From Psychromonas sp. CD1 (lineage in GTDB: Bacteria > Pseudomonadota > Gammaproteobacteria > Enterobacterales > Psychromonadaceae), in contig NZ_NDFH01000003.1 of the NCBI RefSeq assembly GCF_002239585.1, positions 620,001 through 684,000 of the forward strand: 64,000 nucleotides of DNA. The letters run 5' to 3'. The notes under the pieces were generated by a model that saw only the letters and a program-made list of their open reading frames with translations, was not told the DNA's origin and made no database searches. The translations under genes were made by a program, and so were the position numbers. Shown one piece after another: positions 47,700 to 56,986 of this stretch (its first letter is position 1; every line of letters starts with the position of its first letter).

Positions 47700-48430
47700 C
47701 GCCATGCTTAAAAGATTAGCTAGAATTGAGCCGATTGCAAAAGCAGCTTCAGGAAAGCTTGAGCCTAGCATTTACGGCGTTGTTGATAGAGTTGACATAG
47801 TTGATGGTGAAAAAGTACCGCACTTTATAAGAAAATGGAAAGGAACTATCGGTAACATGATTGCTACTGATGAAGAGCCCACTATTTATTTGATTGAAAA
47901 ACTTGAGCCGATGATACTAAAGCACAAAAAATATAAGTGCATGTTCGGTGGGAGAGCTGGTACAAAGTCAAGGTTTGCGCAAGACATAATGTCGGGTGAG
48001 ATCAATTCCTGTGGCTCTAAAGTTTACGTGTTACGAGAAAGAATGAAGTCGCTTAAAGAGTCCATATATGCAGGGATAAACAAGTCAATTAAAGACTTGA
48101 GCTTGAAAGGGTTCTTACCGGTTCCATCACATTGGGAGATACGTCACAAGACTGGCGGAGTGTTCACCTTTGGCGGAATGGGGAACATTATAGATATGAA
48201 AGGTGCGAGCAATTACAAGTTTTTTTCTGATGGAAGAAGCCGCTCGAACTAAACAATCAACAATAGATACTTTGGGGGCCCTACATTACGAGACACGCCC
48301 CGGCGCTGAACTTTGGGTATCTTTTGGGAATAATGAATCGTCATCTGATGCAATGAGCCAAGAGTTTATATACCCTTTCAAGCTGAAATAGATCGGATGG
48401 ATACTATGAGGATGAATAATCATTTTGCAT
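47692..48430 (+). pseudogene. Phage terminase large subunit (PBSX-type), frameshifted remnant
   Basis: The first frame has an adenine-loop/Walker A-like MFGGRAGTKSRFAQD and VYVLRERMKSLKESIYAGI. After ASNYKFF it shifts frame to LMEEAARTKQSTIDTLGALH and AELWVSFGNNESSSDAMSQE, then stops. A further shift near 48390 shows DRDGYYED-like coding. At least two frameshifts and no nuclease domain: a decayed prophage fragment of about 0.75 kb. Confidence 0.75.
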
Positions 48431-48522
48431 CAAGTGGGCTTCAGAATAACCTTTCTTTATAGATTTACAAATTACCCATCTATAGCTCCGTTCATTGTTT
48501 GCAATATTAGAGTTTAAAAAAG

Positions 48523-49980
48523 TCAGCTTAAATCCACGCCTTTCGTACCAAAAAACCATGTTGCCAGAAATCCGGCTACATATGAAATAAGTAGCCCTAT
48601 AACAAACACACCCATCGCCACAAAGATACCGTGATTTGACGTCATTAAAGGTATTGCCACTACACCAGATGGACCAAACACAGTGTTAAGCCCTATAGGT
48701 AGTCCCATATATGAAACTAAACCGATAAAGAAACCACCGCTGGCACCACCTACACACGCAGTAATAAAAGGTTTTACACGTGGCAAGGTAACGCCATAAA
48801 TAAGAGGCTCGCCGATTCCAAAGATACCCGGCACAATCGCCCCTTTAATTTGAGCGCGTGTTGTAGAGCCTTTTTTAGCTTTAAAAAACAACGCTACCGA
48901 AGCCCCTACTAATCCACCACCAGCCATGGCTAGAATAGGAAATAAAGAGTTAAATCCCTGTGCTTCCATTAAAGCAAAATAAACAGGTACAAAACCTTGA
49001 TGTATTCCAAACATTACCGCGACGAGAAATAAGCCAGCTAAAATAGCACTACCAATGGGATTCCCGTTAAGGTGAAGGAATAGCCAAGACATGCTAGAGA
49101 AGAGCAGTCCACCTATTGGCATAATAACGAGAAATACCAACACCCCCATTATTAGCAATGTTATTAGTGAGGTTAGAATCATATCTAAACTATCAGGTAC
49201 AAACTTTCGTACCTTACGTTCGACCCAAGCCCCCACAATAGCCGCAATTAAAACGCCTATAATATTTCCACGTGGATCAATCGCATAACCAAAGAAATCA
49301 CTCATTCCCGAGTACACACCAAGCACAGTATCCGGGTTATAGTTCATTACAAATAGCGAAGCTAAAATAGCCCCGTTGACACCAGAACCACCAAAAGCTT
49401 GTTGTGCATTATAGCCAATCAATATACTTAGAAAGGCAAACAACCCAGTGCCAAACACTCTCATATATTGTAAAAGTTCAACTAATTGCGTATTAGGTAG
49501 TGTATTACCAACAACCCAAATTTGTTCAAATAAAGTAGCAAAACCAAGTAATAACCCTGCGGCAATAAACCCGGGAATCAAAGGCGTAAAAATAGTTGAA
49601 AATTTACTTAGAAACCGCTGAGCTGAGCTACTTTGCTTTTTCTTTATGTTGTTTTTTTTCTGCAATGTAATGTCAGATAAACTTTCTTGCGACTGATGAT
49701 AGTTGTGATTATCACAACTATTGTTAACATATATTTTTTCATTAATTAATTCGGCGGCCTGCTGAGCTTTACCTACGCCTAATATAATTTGTAATTGACA
49801 ATCACTTTCAACGACCCCGAGAACACCGGCTATTAGCTTTAGCGCTTCAACATTAACCACATTCTCGTCAATAATAGTTAAGCGTAAACGTGTCATGCAG
49901 TTAGTACATTTCGCAATATTATTAATGTTACCAATTGTTTTGGTTATTTTATCTATCATATCCAATGTGATTTTAGCCAT
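48523..49980 (-). CDS. murP: N-acetylmuramic acid PTS transporter, EIIBC
   Basis: 485-aa PTS permease for MurNAc. The EIIB domain (1-90) has the phospho-Cys 28 in [15 protein letters not shown] linker (about 95-130) is followed by the EIIC domain with about ten membrane helices and the sugar-site region [21 protein letters not shown]. No EIIA domain is fused, so phosphate would come from a separate glucose-type EIIA. It overlaps murQ by 8 bp. Confidence 0.9.
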   Translation of the reverse strand: MAKITLDMIDKITKTIGNINNIAKCTNCMTRLRLTIIDENVVNVEALKLIAGVLGVVESDCQLQIILGVGKAQQAAELINEKIYVNNSCDNHNYHQSQESLSDITLQKKNNIKKKQSSSAQRFLSKFSTIFTPLIPGFIAAGLLLGFATLFEQIWVVGNTLPNTQLVELLQYMRVFGTGLFAFLSILIGYNAQQAFGGSGVNGAILASLFVMNYNPDTVLGVYSGMSDFFGYAIDPRGNIIGVLIAAIVGAWVERKVRKFVPDSLDMILTSLITLLIMGVLVFLVIMPIGGLLFSSMSWLFLHLNGNPIGSAILAGLFLVAVMFGIHQGFVPVYFALMEAQGFNSLFPILAMAGGGLVGASVALFFKAKKGSTTRAQIKGAIVPGIFGIGEPLIYGVTLPRVKPFITACVGGASGGFFIGLVSYMGLPIGLNTVFGPSGVVAIPLMTSNHGIFVAMGVFVIGLLISYVAGFLATWFFGTKGVDLS

Positions 49981-50881
49981 GATATCCCTCTAATGTTTGA
50001 CGGATGAAACCGTGATTGTCCTTTAACTTTTGCTTCGCTGTAAGCACGTCTAAATCAAGTAATATCATCACAATAGCCGTTTTACAATGAAGGTCACATG
50101 CTTCTAGGGTTTTTTCAGCTAGTTCTAATGAACAATTTGTTGCTTGTACCACTATATTTTTTTGACGCTGTACAAGTTTTGCATTAGTTGCATCAACATC
50201 AACCATTAAATTACCAAAAACCTTTCCCATTTTTATCATCGCACCTGACGTGATCATATTAAGTACCAGTTTTTGAGCCGTTCCAGCCTTCATACGTGAA
50301 GATCCGGTTACAACTTCTGCGCCTACAATTGGGGATATTGCAATAGCGGCAAGCGTTGCCATTGAGCTATTTGGGTTACAGCTAACACTCGCAACGATTG
50401 CACCTAAAGAAGTAGCATACTTCATTGCAGATAACACGTAAGGAGTCCGCCCACTCGCGGATATACCGACCAGTAGATCATTTTTATTAAATAAAATTGT
50501 TTTTAGGTCTATGACGGCAAGTTCTTGATCATCCTCTGCATTTTCTACGGCACTTAAAATAGCTTTATCTCCTCCTGCAATTAGACCTCGTACAAGTTCT
50601 GGTGAAGATCCATAAGTTGGCGGGCATTCGCTGGCATCTAAAACACCTAAACGGCCAGACGTACCAGCCCCAATATAAATAAGTCGCCCTTTCATTTGAA
50701 AGGTTTTCACTACCGCATCAACGACTTTTACTATGTCTGGCAAGCATTCTTCTACCGCGAAGGCCACTTTTTTATCTTCATCATTAATCACTTTCAACAT
50801 GTCAATGGTTGATAATGTATCTATTTTTTCAGAATCACTATTACGACTTTCTGTAACTAATTTAGCTAAATTAATATCCAT
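49973..50881 (-). CDS. murQ: N-acetylmuramic acid 6-phosphate etherase
   Basis: 302-aa SIS-domain lyase that removes lactate from MurNAc-6-P to yield GlcNAc-6-P. Signature stretches are [38 protein letters not shown], and [23 protein letters not shown]. First gene of murQP, which together recycle cell-wall sugar. A SIS-type murR regulator, adjacent in E. coli, is not present here. Confidence 0.95.
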   Translation of the reverse strand: MDINLAKLVTESRNSDSEKIDTLSTIDMLKVINDEDKKVAFAVEECLPDIVKVVDAVVKTFQMKGRLIYIGAGTSGRLGVLDASECPPTYGSSPELVRGLIAGGDKAILSAVENAEDDQELAVIDLKTILFNKNDLLVGISASGRTPYVLSAMKYATSLGAIVASVSCNPNSSMATLAAIAISPIVGAEVVTGSSRMKAGTAQKLVLNMITSGAMIKMGKVFGNLMVDVDATNAKLVQRQKNIVVQATNCSLELAEKTLEACDLHCKTAIVMILLDLDVLTAKQKLKDNHGFIRQTLEGYHG

Positions 50882-50896
50882 GCATTATCCTCAGGT

Positions 50897-50915
50897 AAAC
50901 GTTCGGTATACGTTT
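50897..50915 (-). promoter_or_regulatory. Possible operator upstream of murQP
   Basis: Imperfect palindrome AAACGT-7 nt-ACGTTT lies 16 nt upstream of the murQ start. Position and symmetry suggest a repressor site. The cognate regulator is not identified. Confidence 0.3.
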
Positions 50916-50950
50916 GTTTGTCTGCATAATACGTAATCTTATTAAGTAAA

Positions 50951-51293
50951 TTATGATAACCATCACAAAAAAATCATTCCAGAAGTTCTTGAACATGGAA
51001 TAATTAATTACATAAAAGCCAATAGTAGCTGCAATGTACTAGACAACAAAAGAGTCACCGAAGGAATAATAAAAAATAAAGTGGAATATATAGTTAAGAA
51101 AATTCAACGTGAAGTGCGTAACCACAAAGCAGCAATAACTGCCATATGTTCAACTATTAGTTTGGCTGCCGTTTTGTACTTAAGTTTCTTTCTTGCTCTA
51201 TCATTAAGCTTCACTATTACATCTTCAATTGCTGATTGCGATGCTTTTTTAAAATCCGTGAATTTCGGAAGTATTGTCGTAATAGGCCGTTAG
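50951..51293 (+). pseudogene. Unrecognised ORF fragment with membrane segment
   Basis: The frame is open for about 114 codons, with no credible start: KIIPEVLEHGIINYIKANSS, then a basic helix and one or two hydrophobic segments (AAVLYLSFFLALSLSFTI). The first possible start in the conserved-looking part is a GTG at 51081. It may be the end of a displaced membrane-protein gene. I cannot name a family. Confidence 0.3.
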
Positions 51294-51299
51294 TATTTC

Positions 51300-51682
51300 C
51301 ATTCAAATTCCGTTACCATGAACAATATGGATCTGCGAAGTAAACGCCACATTCATGTATTCAGTCATCACTTCATGATATGAAAATTCTTTACCGTTAT
51401 CTGCTGTAACAGTAAAGACTGCCCCTTTAAATATCTATAATAACGCAATAGTCGTTGCGGTCACTAATCTCTCTGATTTATCGTCAACCCGCATAGATAC
51501 AGTAAAACTAATTTTCCGTTCGATAATAGTGACCAATGCTCCACTGCGGTCATTGCCAATAACCAAGTATATTTCCCAATCATCAATATTCACACGGTTT
51601 TGAATCAAGTCTTTTCTGCGTAAATGCTGAAATAGTTGTCCACGCATCTTCTATCTTCCCATATAATAGTTTCATAACTAAT
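51300..51682 (-). mobile_element. IS30-family transposase remnant
   Basis: Minus-strand pieces match the IS30 DDE core: QLFQHLRRKDLIQNRV, DDWEIYLVIGNDRSGALVTI, ERKISFTV, then (other frame) AVFTVTADNGKEFSYHEVMT. Parts between these blocks are deleted and frames are broken, so it is inactive. Its right side abuts the MITE-like element. Confidence 0.75.
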
Positions 51683-51935
51683 TAACCTGAGTTCTGGATA
51701 AGAAAAAACAACCAACTTAAAATCGGAATAATGTGAGTAAAATTCACTTAAAAATCATAAGGTTAAATTTTTAATCATACAGTATTGTATAGTTAAAGGT
51801 AAATAAGCATAGTAATCTCAGGTTGATTTTTAACGCAGAAACAAACAAAAATAGTGACTTTGTATCGATTTACTTATCCTGAGTGCACTACCCGTTTGAA
51901 ATTTAACTGGAGTTCTTATCCAGAATTCAGGTTAT
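51683..51935. mobile_element. IS630-type MITE-like element with TA target duplication
   Basis: A 249-bp noncoding segment (51685-51933) is bounded by 20-bp terminal inverted repeats, ACCTGAGTTCTGGATAAGAA and its complement with one mismatch. It is flanked on both sides by TA (51683-51684, 51934-51935). TA duplication is the mark of IS630/Tc1-mariner elements. It contains no transposase ORF and so would depend on one in trans. It lies between IS30 and IS630 debris. Confidence 0.7.
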
Positions 51936-52127
51936 CGATTATAAATCTCCTACCATACTCTCCAGAACTCAACCCTATAGAGCAAGTATGGAATAGGATG
52001 TGACAATACCACTTATGCTTCAAGGATACGACAATATAGTTGATGACGTTTGTGATGTATGGAATGACTTTATTAGCATTCCTGCTAGGGTTAAAAAATG
52101 TGTACTAGAGATTGAATGGAACTGATC
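51934..52127 (+). mobile_element. IS630-family transposase C-terminal remnant
   Basis: LSIINLLPYSPELNPIEQVW is the third-acidic-residue motif of IS630-type DDE transposases; after a frame change come YDNIVDDVCDVWNDFISIPA and VKKCVLEIEWN with a TGA at 52122-52124. Only about the last 65 residues survive. The left border coincides with the right end of the MITE-like element. Confidence 0.75.
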
Positions 52128-52437
52128 AATTAATTAAGCGGATTGGTAATAAGCTACGTTTAATTGCTGTGCAATTTTATTTAATGCATAAATCTACCAT
52201 CCTAGCTCTGTTATTGATATTTTTTCATTATTGCATCTATTGCTGGAGAAAAGCTTTTTTAGATCTAGTCGCTGTCATAGAAAATTTGCCATAACTAGCT
52301 CGTTCTATGTAATTACGGTCGCTTTAACACCACCTAAAATAGTAATGTTCCGTTGTATGCTTTTGAGTGTTAGTGGGCATTCGTCGCTAATCATTAGCAA
52401 AAAATTATTTACAGGCTCGAAGAAACAAAGATACTCA
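52128..52437. other. Unassigned accessory sequence
   Basis: 310 bp without a gene that I can recognise, between the IS630 remnant and the truncated integrase. The break in the integrase suggests this is the inner edge of an insertion or deletion. Confidence 0.4.
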
Positions 52438-53208
52438 TTAAAATTTACAGTTCAACACAGATGGTCGAGTCATTGTATGTAATTGCCATTCTAATAAGCA
52501 TCGAGTTGTATATTTAATACTGGCAAAACTAATGGCTCTCATTAATTCTGGAAGCTCTTCTGGTTTTAATGATGGTTGATTGGTTACTTTAGCGGTTTCA
52601 AATGCTTTACCAATGCCCGCTAACTTATTGTGCTCAATAACACCTGTATTAACTGCAAAAGTCATGATTTCATTTAAGTTACGACACAAACGACCAACCG
52701 TTTCAAATTTACCTTGATTAGCAATTGGCTTTAATACTTTAATCGCCTGCGGTGCTGTTATCTCACCAATGAGTAACTTACCGAGTTCAGGCAATAAATA
52801 TTTATCAATACGTTGTTTTAGCTTTTTTGCTGTCAGTGCTTTAATACTTGTTTGCTTAACGGCAAGCCAATCATCAAAAACAACCTGCAACGTATTAGTT
52901 AAAATAGCTTGCTGAGCGCTTAATGTCTGATCACGATGAACTTTAGGATCAATACCATCAGCTAATAGGTGTCTTGCTTCTAATGCTTTGGTTCTTGCTT
53001 TCGCTAATGATAGGTCAGGGTATTTACCTAATGCTAAATTGGCTCTTTTATTACTAACAGGTCGATAATAAGCAAAACGCCAAAGTTTAGTTCCTATTGG
53101 CATTACTTTTAAAGATAAGCCATCACCATCACCTAAATTATATTCTTTATCTTTAGGTTTAGCTTTTAGTACTTGAGTTGCAGTTAATGGATTTATTTTA
53201 ATCGCCAT
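52438..53208 (-). pseudogene. P4-type tyrosine integrase, catalytic C-terminus missing
   Basis: 256 aa of about 400. The N-terminal arm-binding DUF4102 domain (GDGDGLSLKVMPIGTKLWRF, LALGKYPDLSLAKARTKALE) and core-binding SAM-like domain are present. Similarity stops just after the first catalytic Arg in LHTMTRPS; the His-x-x-Arg and Tyr motifs are lost. It begins 173 bp from the 3' end of the tRNA gene, the usual layout of an island integrase next to its att site. It is inactive as it stands. Confidence 0.88.
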
Positions 53209-53381
53209 GACGTAACCTCTGAATTTAGTGATATTAAATAGGTTACGTTATAGGTTACTTCAATTCATGGATTTTACAAGACGACAAAAGACGCTAATAG
53301 ACTGAATATAGATAAATACATTGAATTTAAAGGCTTTGTATGGGGTTTATAGACGTTATGGGAAGGTATTAAACTAGATAA

Positions 53382-53456
53382 TGGTGCTCGCTACTGGGTT
53401 CGAACCAGTGACAACCTGCATGTCGAGCAGGGACTCTACCACTGAGCTAAGCGAGC
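53382..53456 (-). tRNA. tRNA-Val-like gene, anticodon GAC, unusual C33
   Basis: Folds as a cloverleaf: acceptor GCTCGCT/AGCGAGC, D arm GCTC-AGTGGTA-GAGT, anticodon stem CCTGC/GCAGG with loop TCGACAT, T arm ACTGG-TTCGAAC-CCAGT, discriminator A and encoded CCA. The anticodon GAC and A73 suit valine. Position 33 is C instead of the near-universal U, so it may be impaired. The 3' end faces the integrase and likely contains the island attachment core. Confidence 0.8.
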
Positions 53457-53698
53457 ATTTAGTGGATAGCTTTGAAAGCAAGGTGATTGTGCATTATTGT
53501 CTTTCAACTGTCAAACTCTCTTTTATGTTTATGATCTGTTTGATGTTTTTTTAAGCAACTCTTCGTTATCTATTCAAAATAACAATGTCATCTTCTCTCT
53601 AGATATCAAATAATTAAAGATTATTTACTCTTTTTTTATGGCTAGTTTTAAGATGTTACTTTATACTTGCGTTTTTTTTATACACAGATATTCAATAT

Positions 53699-54331
53699 AT
53701 GTTATTAACTATCCTTTATATTATCGGTATCACAGCGGAAGCCATGACTGGAGCCATTTCGGCAGGCAAAAGAAAAATGGATTGGTTTGGTGTAATGTTT
53801 GTTGCCAGCGCAACAGCTATTGGTGGCGGAACTGTTCGTGATATTATTTTAGGGCATTACCCCGTTGCTTGGGTAAAACATCCTGAATATATTATCATCA
53901 CTTGTATTGCTGGAGTGGTCACCACTTTGATTGCTCCATGGGTTGAACGCAATCATCGTCTATTTTTAGTTTTAGACGCTATTGGACTCGTCGTATTTAG
54001 TATAATCGGTTGTCGAATCGCATTCGATATGGGTCTTTATCCTATTATATGTCTCATCGCAGCCATTATTACTGGTGTTTTTGGTGGATTACTACGCGAC
54101 CTGATTTGTAGCCAAAAACCAATGGTCTTACATAAAGAACTCTATGCTTTTGTTGCTTTATTTTCCGGCATAATTTACCTCCTATTATTGCACTATAAGG
54201 TAGAAGAGAGTTTGACTACACTGATAACTCTAATCGCAGGCTTCAGTTTGCGTATGACAGCATTACATTTTGCGTGGAGCTTGCCTGTTTTCCATTTTGA
54301 CTTACATGACACCACAGAACATAAAAAATAA
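53699..54331 (+). CDS. Trimeric intracellular cation channel (TRIC/UPF0126) family protein
   Basis: 210-aa membrane protein with about seven helices made of two UPF0126 repeats. Each repeat shows the glycine-rich kink: ATAIGGGTVRDIILGHYPVAWV and ITGVFGGLLRDLICSQKPMVL. Bacterial members form trimeric K+-permeable channels. The family includes E. coli YicG. A terminator follows. Confidence 0.9.
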   Translation: MLLTILYIIGITAEAMTGAISAGKRKMDWFGVMFVASATAIGGGTVRDIILGHYPVAWVKHPEYIIITCIAGVVTTLIAPWVERNHRLFLVLDAIGLVVFSIIGCRIAFDMGLYPIICLIAAIITGVFGGLLRDLICSQKPMVLHKELYAFVALFSGIIYLLLLHYKVEESLTTLITLIAGFSLRMTALHFAWSLPVFHFDLHDTTEHKK

Positions 54332-54369
54332 AAAAAATGCGTATCGATTTTATAACCCACGATACGCAT
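54331..54369. terminator. Bidirectional terminator between the TRIC and DUF3010 genes
   Basis: 10-bp stem ATGCGTATCG/CGATACGCAT with a 13-nt loop. An A-run on the left (U-run in minus transcripts) and CATTTTTC on the right. It serves convergent genes. Confidence 0.8.
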
Positions 54370-54377
54370 AACATTTT

Positions 54378-54812
54378 TCATTTAAGTGACTGTTGTTCTA
54401 AATAAGAAAATGCCGTTAACATTGCTTGCTCTTGAAACTTTTTCATTCCTAGCTCTACCGCAATAGGATCGGCTTGTGCCCCCGACAATCCTTCTTTAAT
54501 ATAAGCGGCAGAAATAACATGAACATTTAATTCTGGCATCAATTGCAATGCGCCTTCTATTTTAAAGCTTAAAGCACTACCCGCATATTTCCCTTTTAAT
54601 GCTCGTTGTTTGATAACAACCGTATCCACTTTATAATCTTTCATTAATTGTATAAAATCAAACTGAAACTTCTTTAAAGGGATGGTATTAATCGCATCCA
54701 CTAAAGTAAATTTATTAGTACGTACGGCCGGTACATCATACAATCCATTTTTTAACTGCATAATTGCAATAACAGCTTCGTTACCAATTAGCTCTACACC
54801 ACACACTCTCAT
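54378..54812 (-). CDS. DUF3010 family protein
   Basis: 144-aa protein of unknown function. The ATG at 54812 (MRVCGVELIGNEAVIAIMQL) has AAGGA 8 nt upstream and fits the family; the frame is open 30 codons further, which I reject. Also VIKQRALKGKYAGSALSFKI and ADPIAVELGMKKFQEQAML. The first strand looks RNase-H/ASKHA-like (CGVELIGNEAVIAI), but function is not known. Confidence 0.8.
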   Translation of the reverse strand: MRVCGVELIGNEAVIAIMQLKNGLYDVPAVRTNKFTLVDAINTIPLKKFQFDFIQLMKDYKVDTVVIKQRALKGKYAGSALSFKIEGALQLMPELNVHVISAAYIKEGLSGAQADPIAVELGMKKFQEQAMLTAFSYLEQQSLK

Positions 54813-55051
54813 CTTTTTTTTCCTTAATTTAAACAAGCGCATTATCAGTGATCTTTTACTGACAAGCAAATACAATCCGGTTTTATCACTACTATTTTTC
54901 ACACTCTAAAAGATACAGTGCTTTTTCTATCAATATCCTTTAACCTACCCCTAAATAGGCATTGAGTTCAGCTTTTTTTACGCGTTAGGAAATAAACATC
55001 CCGTATCAGAGCAAACTTAACTCCACTATAATAATAATATAGGAATTTTAT

Positions 55052-55486
55052 ATGCTTCCATTGCCACATTACTACCACGTAAAATCACATACTTCATCCA
55101 GTAATTATTTAAAGCTACAAAGTCAGCATTTACCTGATCTAAATGTTGCGCCTCCTTTTGAATTTGATGGTCCTGGCGATCAATGGTCTGCTGAAACATT
55201 ATTGATATCGGCTTTAACAAGTTCATATCTTCGATCTTTTAAAGCGCTTGCTAAAAATGCCACATTAAATTGGATTGATATTGATTGCCTTTCAAAAGGT
55301 ATCCTTGATTGCACTGAAAATACGACGCAATTTGTAAAAATAAAACATATTATATTACTAAAAATCAATAACGACACATCCGAAAAAGAAGCTTTGTCTT
55401 TGCTAAAAAAAGCAGATGAAATGTGTTTTATCAGCCAATCCTTAAAATGTAAAATTGAATTAGACTGCAATATTGCAGTTGTCTAA
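55052..55486 (+). CDS. OsmC-like protein lacking the usual first cysteine
   Basis: 144-aa OsmC/Ohr-fold protein. The family block PPFEFDGPGDQWSAETLLIS is clear. The place where OsmC proteins have the peroxidatic Cys (as in ...DCF...) reads LTSSYLRSFKALAKNA here, without Cys; the second conserved Cys region is DEMCFISQSLKCK. So thiol peroxidase activity is doubtful. Single gene with its own upstream region. Confidence 0.78.
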   Translation: MLPLPHYYHVKSHTSSSNYLKLQSQHLPDLNVAPPFEFDGPGDQWSAETLLISALTSSYLRSFKALAKNATLNWIDIDCLSKGILDCTENTTQFVKIKHIILLKINNDTSEKEALSLLKKADEMCFISQSLKCKIELDCNIAVV

Positions 55487-55788
55487 TATCTAAAAGGTGC
55501 GCAGTAAATATAACGTGCCTTTATTTTTATTTAAAGAAAAAGATTAATAAAAAACATTACGTGTCTCATCGTTTGCTCATTCAAAGCATATAAATATACG
55601 CCAACTAACCAAAGAATAAAAAGATAATATCTTCTACTGAACAAAATATTTTTATAACTAAATTCCTTTGAAAATAGCTTTTTTCAGTCCTTTTTTCTTT
55701 ACGATTTTTACAAAAACACAATAAAATAGATGCTTTATTATATTTTACGGTAAGATAGACTTTCTTGATTACTTAGCTTGGAATAACA
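55487..55788. other. Noncoding region upstream of rnd
   Basis: 302 bp, very AT-rich, with no ORF or recognised RNA. It presumably contains the rnd promoter, though I could not assign one confidently. Confidence 0.45.
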
Positions 55789-56907
55789 ATGCAATTTGAT
55801 ATGATCAACACACAAGCACAGCTCCATCGTTTTATACAAACACTCGATAATAGCCCTCTTTCTCTTGATACTGAATTTGTACGCACACGCACTTATGTTG
55901 CTAATTTAGGCTTATTACAAGTTTCTCAAAATAAAAAAATATCTTTAATTGACCCGATTGCTATACCTGATCTCTCTGAGTTTTGGCAAGCGATGGATAG
56001 TAAAGAATGCATTCTACATGCCAGCAGTGAAGATTTAGAAATAATTCGCGATCATAAAGGGGACCTCAATATTACTCTTTTTGATACTCAAATTGCCTGT
56101 TCTTTTCTTAATTTAGGCGCCTCACTTGGCTACGCTAAAATGGTAGAAACACTGCGAGGCATAAGCGTTGACAAAGGTGAATCACGTACCGATTGGTGCA
56201 AACGCCCCTTAACTGAGAAACAAGTTGATTATGCGGCCATTGATGTTCTACATTTACAGCCTTGCCTTGATATTTTAAAGAAACAACTTGATGAAAAAAA
56301 CATGCGCGCATTTTTTGAACTTGAATGTAAAAACACCCTAATTCAAAAAATGCAGAAACCAGACCCTGAGAATGCCTATAAATTACTGAATAATTTATAT
56401 AAACTCGACCGACAAGGCCTTGCTATTATTAAAGCGCTTGCAAAATGGCGTTTTCTAACCGCTATCGAGCGTAATTTAGCGCTTAACTTTGTGGTTAAGG
56501 CAGATAACCTATGGTTACTTGCTCATTACCGCCCAAGCACTCTACAAGATTTACAGCGCTTACATTTATTACCCAATGAAATGCGCATACATGGGCAAAA
56601 AATACTTACGATTATCAAACAAGTGGGTAGTCTTGAAGAAAACGATTATCCTCCTCTGATCTCACGTCTTGTCGACTTCCCAGCTTATAAAAAAACATTA
56701 AAAGACATACGCGCTCAAATTGTTATCTGTGCTGAAAAGTACCAGTTACCGATTGAACTAATCGCGTCAAAACGTGTCATTAATGAATATTTAAGTTGGT
56801 GTTGGAAATTAAATAGTCAACAACGTCAAACCGCCAAAACACCCAAATTGTTATGTGATTGGCGCCTAGAGCTCGTTGGTTATCAATTGGATCATCGCCA
56901 ATCTTAA
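55789..56907 (+). CDS. rnd: Ribonuclease D
   Basis: 3'-5' exoribonuclease for tRNA 3' maturation, 372 aa. DEDD motifs: Exo I LSLDTEFVRTRTYVANLGLL, Exo II near TLFDTQIACSFL, and Exo III with Tyr in KRPLTEKQVDYAAIDV. One HRDC domain (from about 205) is recognisable, with a second less conserved region at the end. Followed by ampG after an 80-bp gap. Confidence 0.95.
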   Translation: MQFDMINTQAQLHRFIQTLDNSPLSLDTEFVRTRTYVANLGLLQVSQNKKISLIDPIAIPDLSEFWQAMDSKECILHASSEDLEIIRDHKGDLNITLFDTQIACSFLNLGASLGYAKMVETLRGISVDKGESRTDWCKRPLTEKQVDYAAIDVLHLQPCLDILKKQLDEKNMRAFFELECKNTLIQKMQKPDPENAYKLLNNLYKLDRQGLAIIKALAKWRFLTAIERNLALNFVVKADNLWLLAHYRPSTLQDLQRLHLLPNEMRIHGQKILTIIKQVGSLEENDYPPLISRLVDFPAYKKTLKDIRAQIVICAEKYQLPIELIASKRVINEYLSWCWKLNSQQRQTAKTPKLLCDWRLELVGYQLDHRQS

Positions 56908-56986
56908 AGTTATCTTTAATACAAACAATGAACTTTTCCCCACGCAGATATCGATGATAGCCTAAGTACTGTCAACAGGAACAACT

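Noticed and set aside
38101-53400. Direct repeats of the ssrA or tRNA-Val 3' ends as attL/attR pairs
   Set aside because: By eye I found no second copy of either 3' end in the region, so island borders remain unproven.
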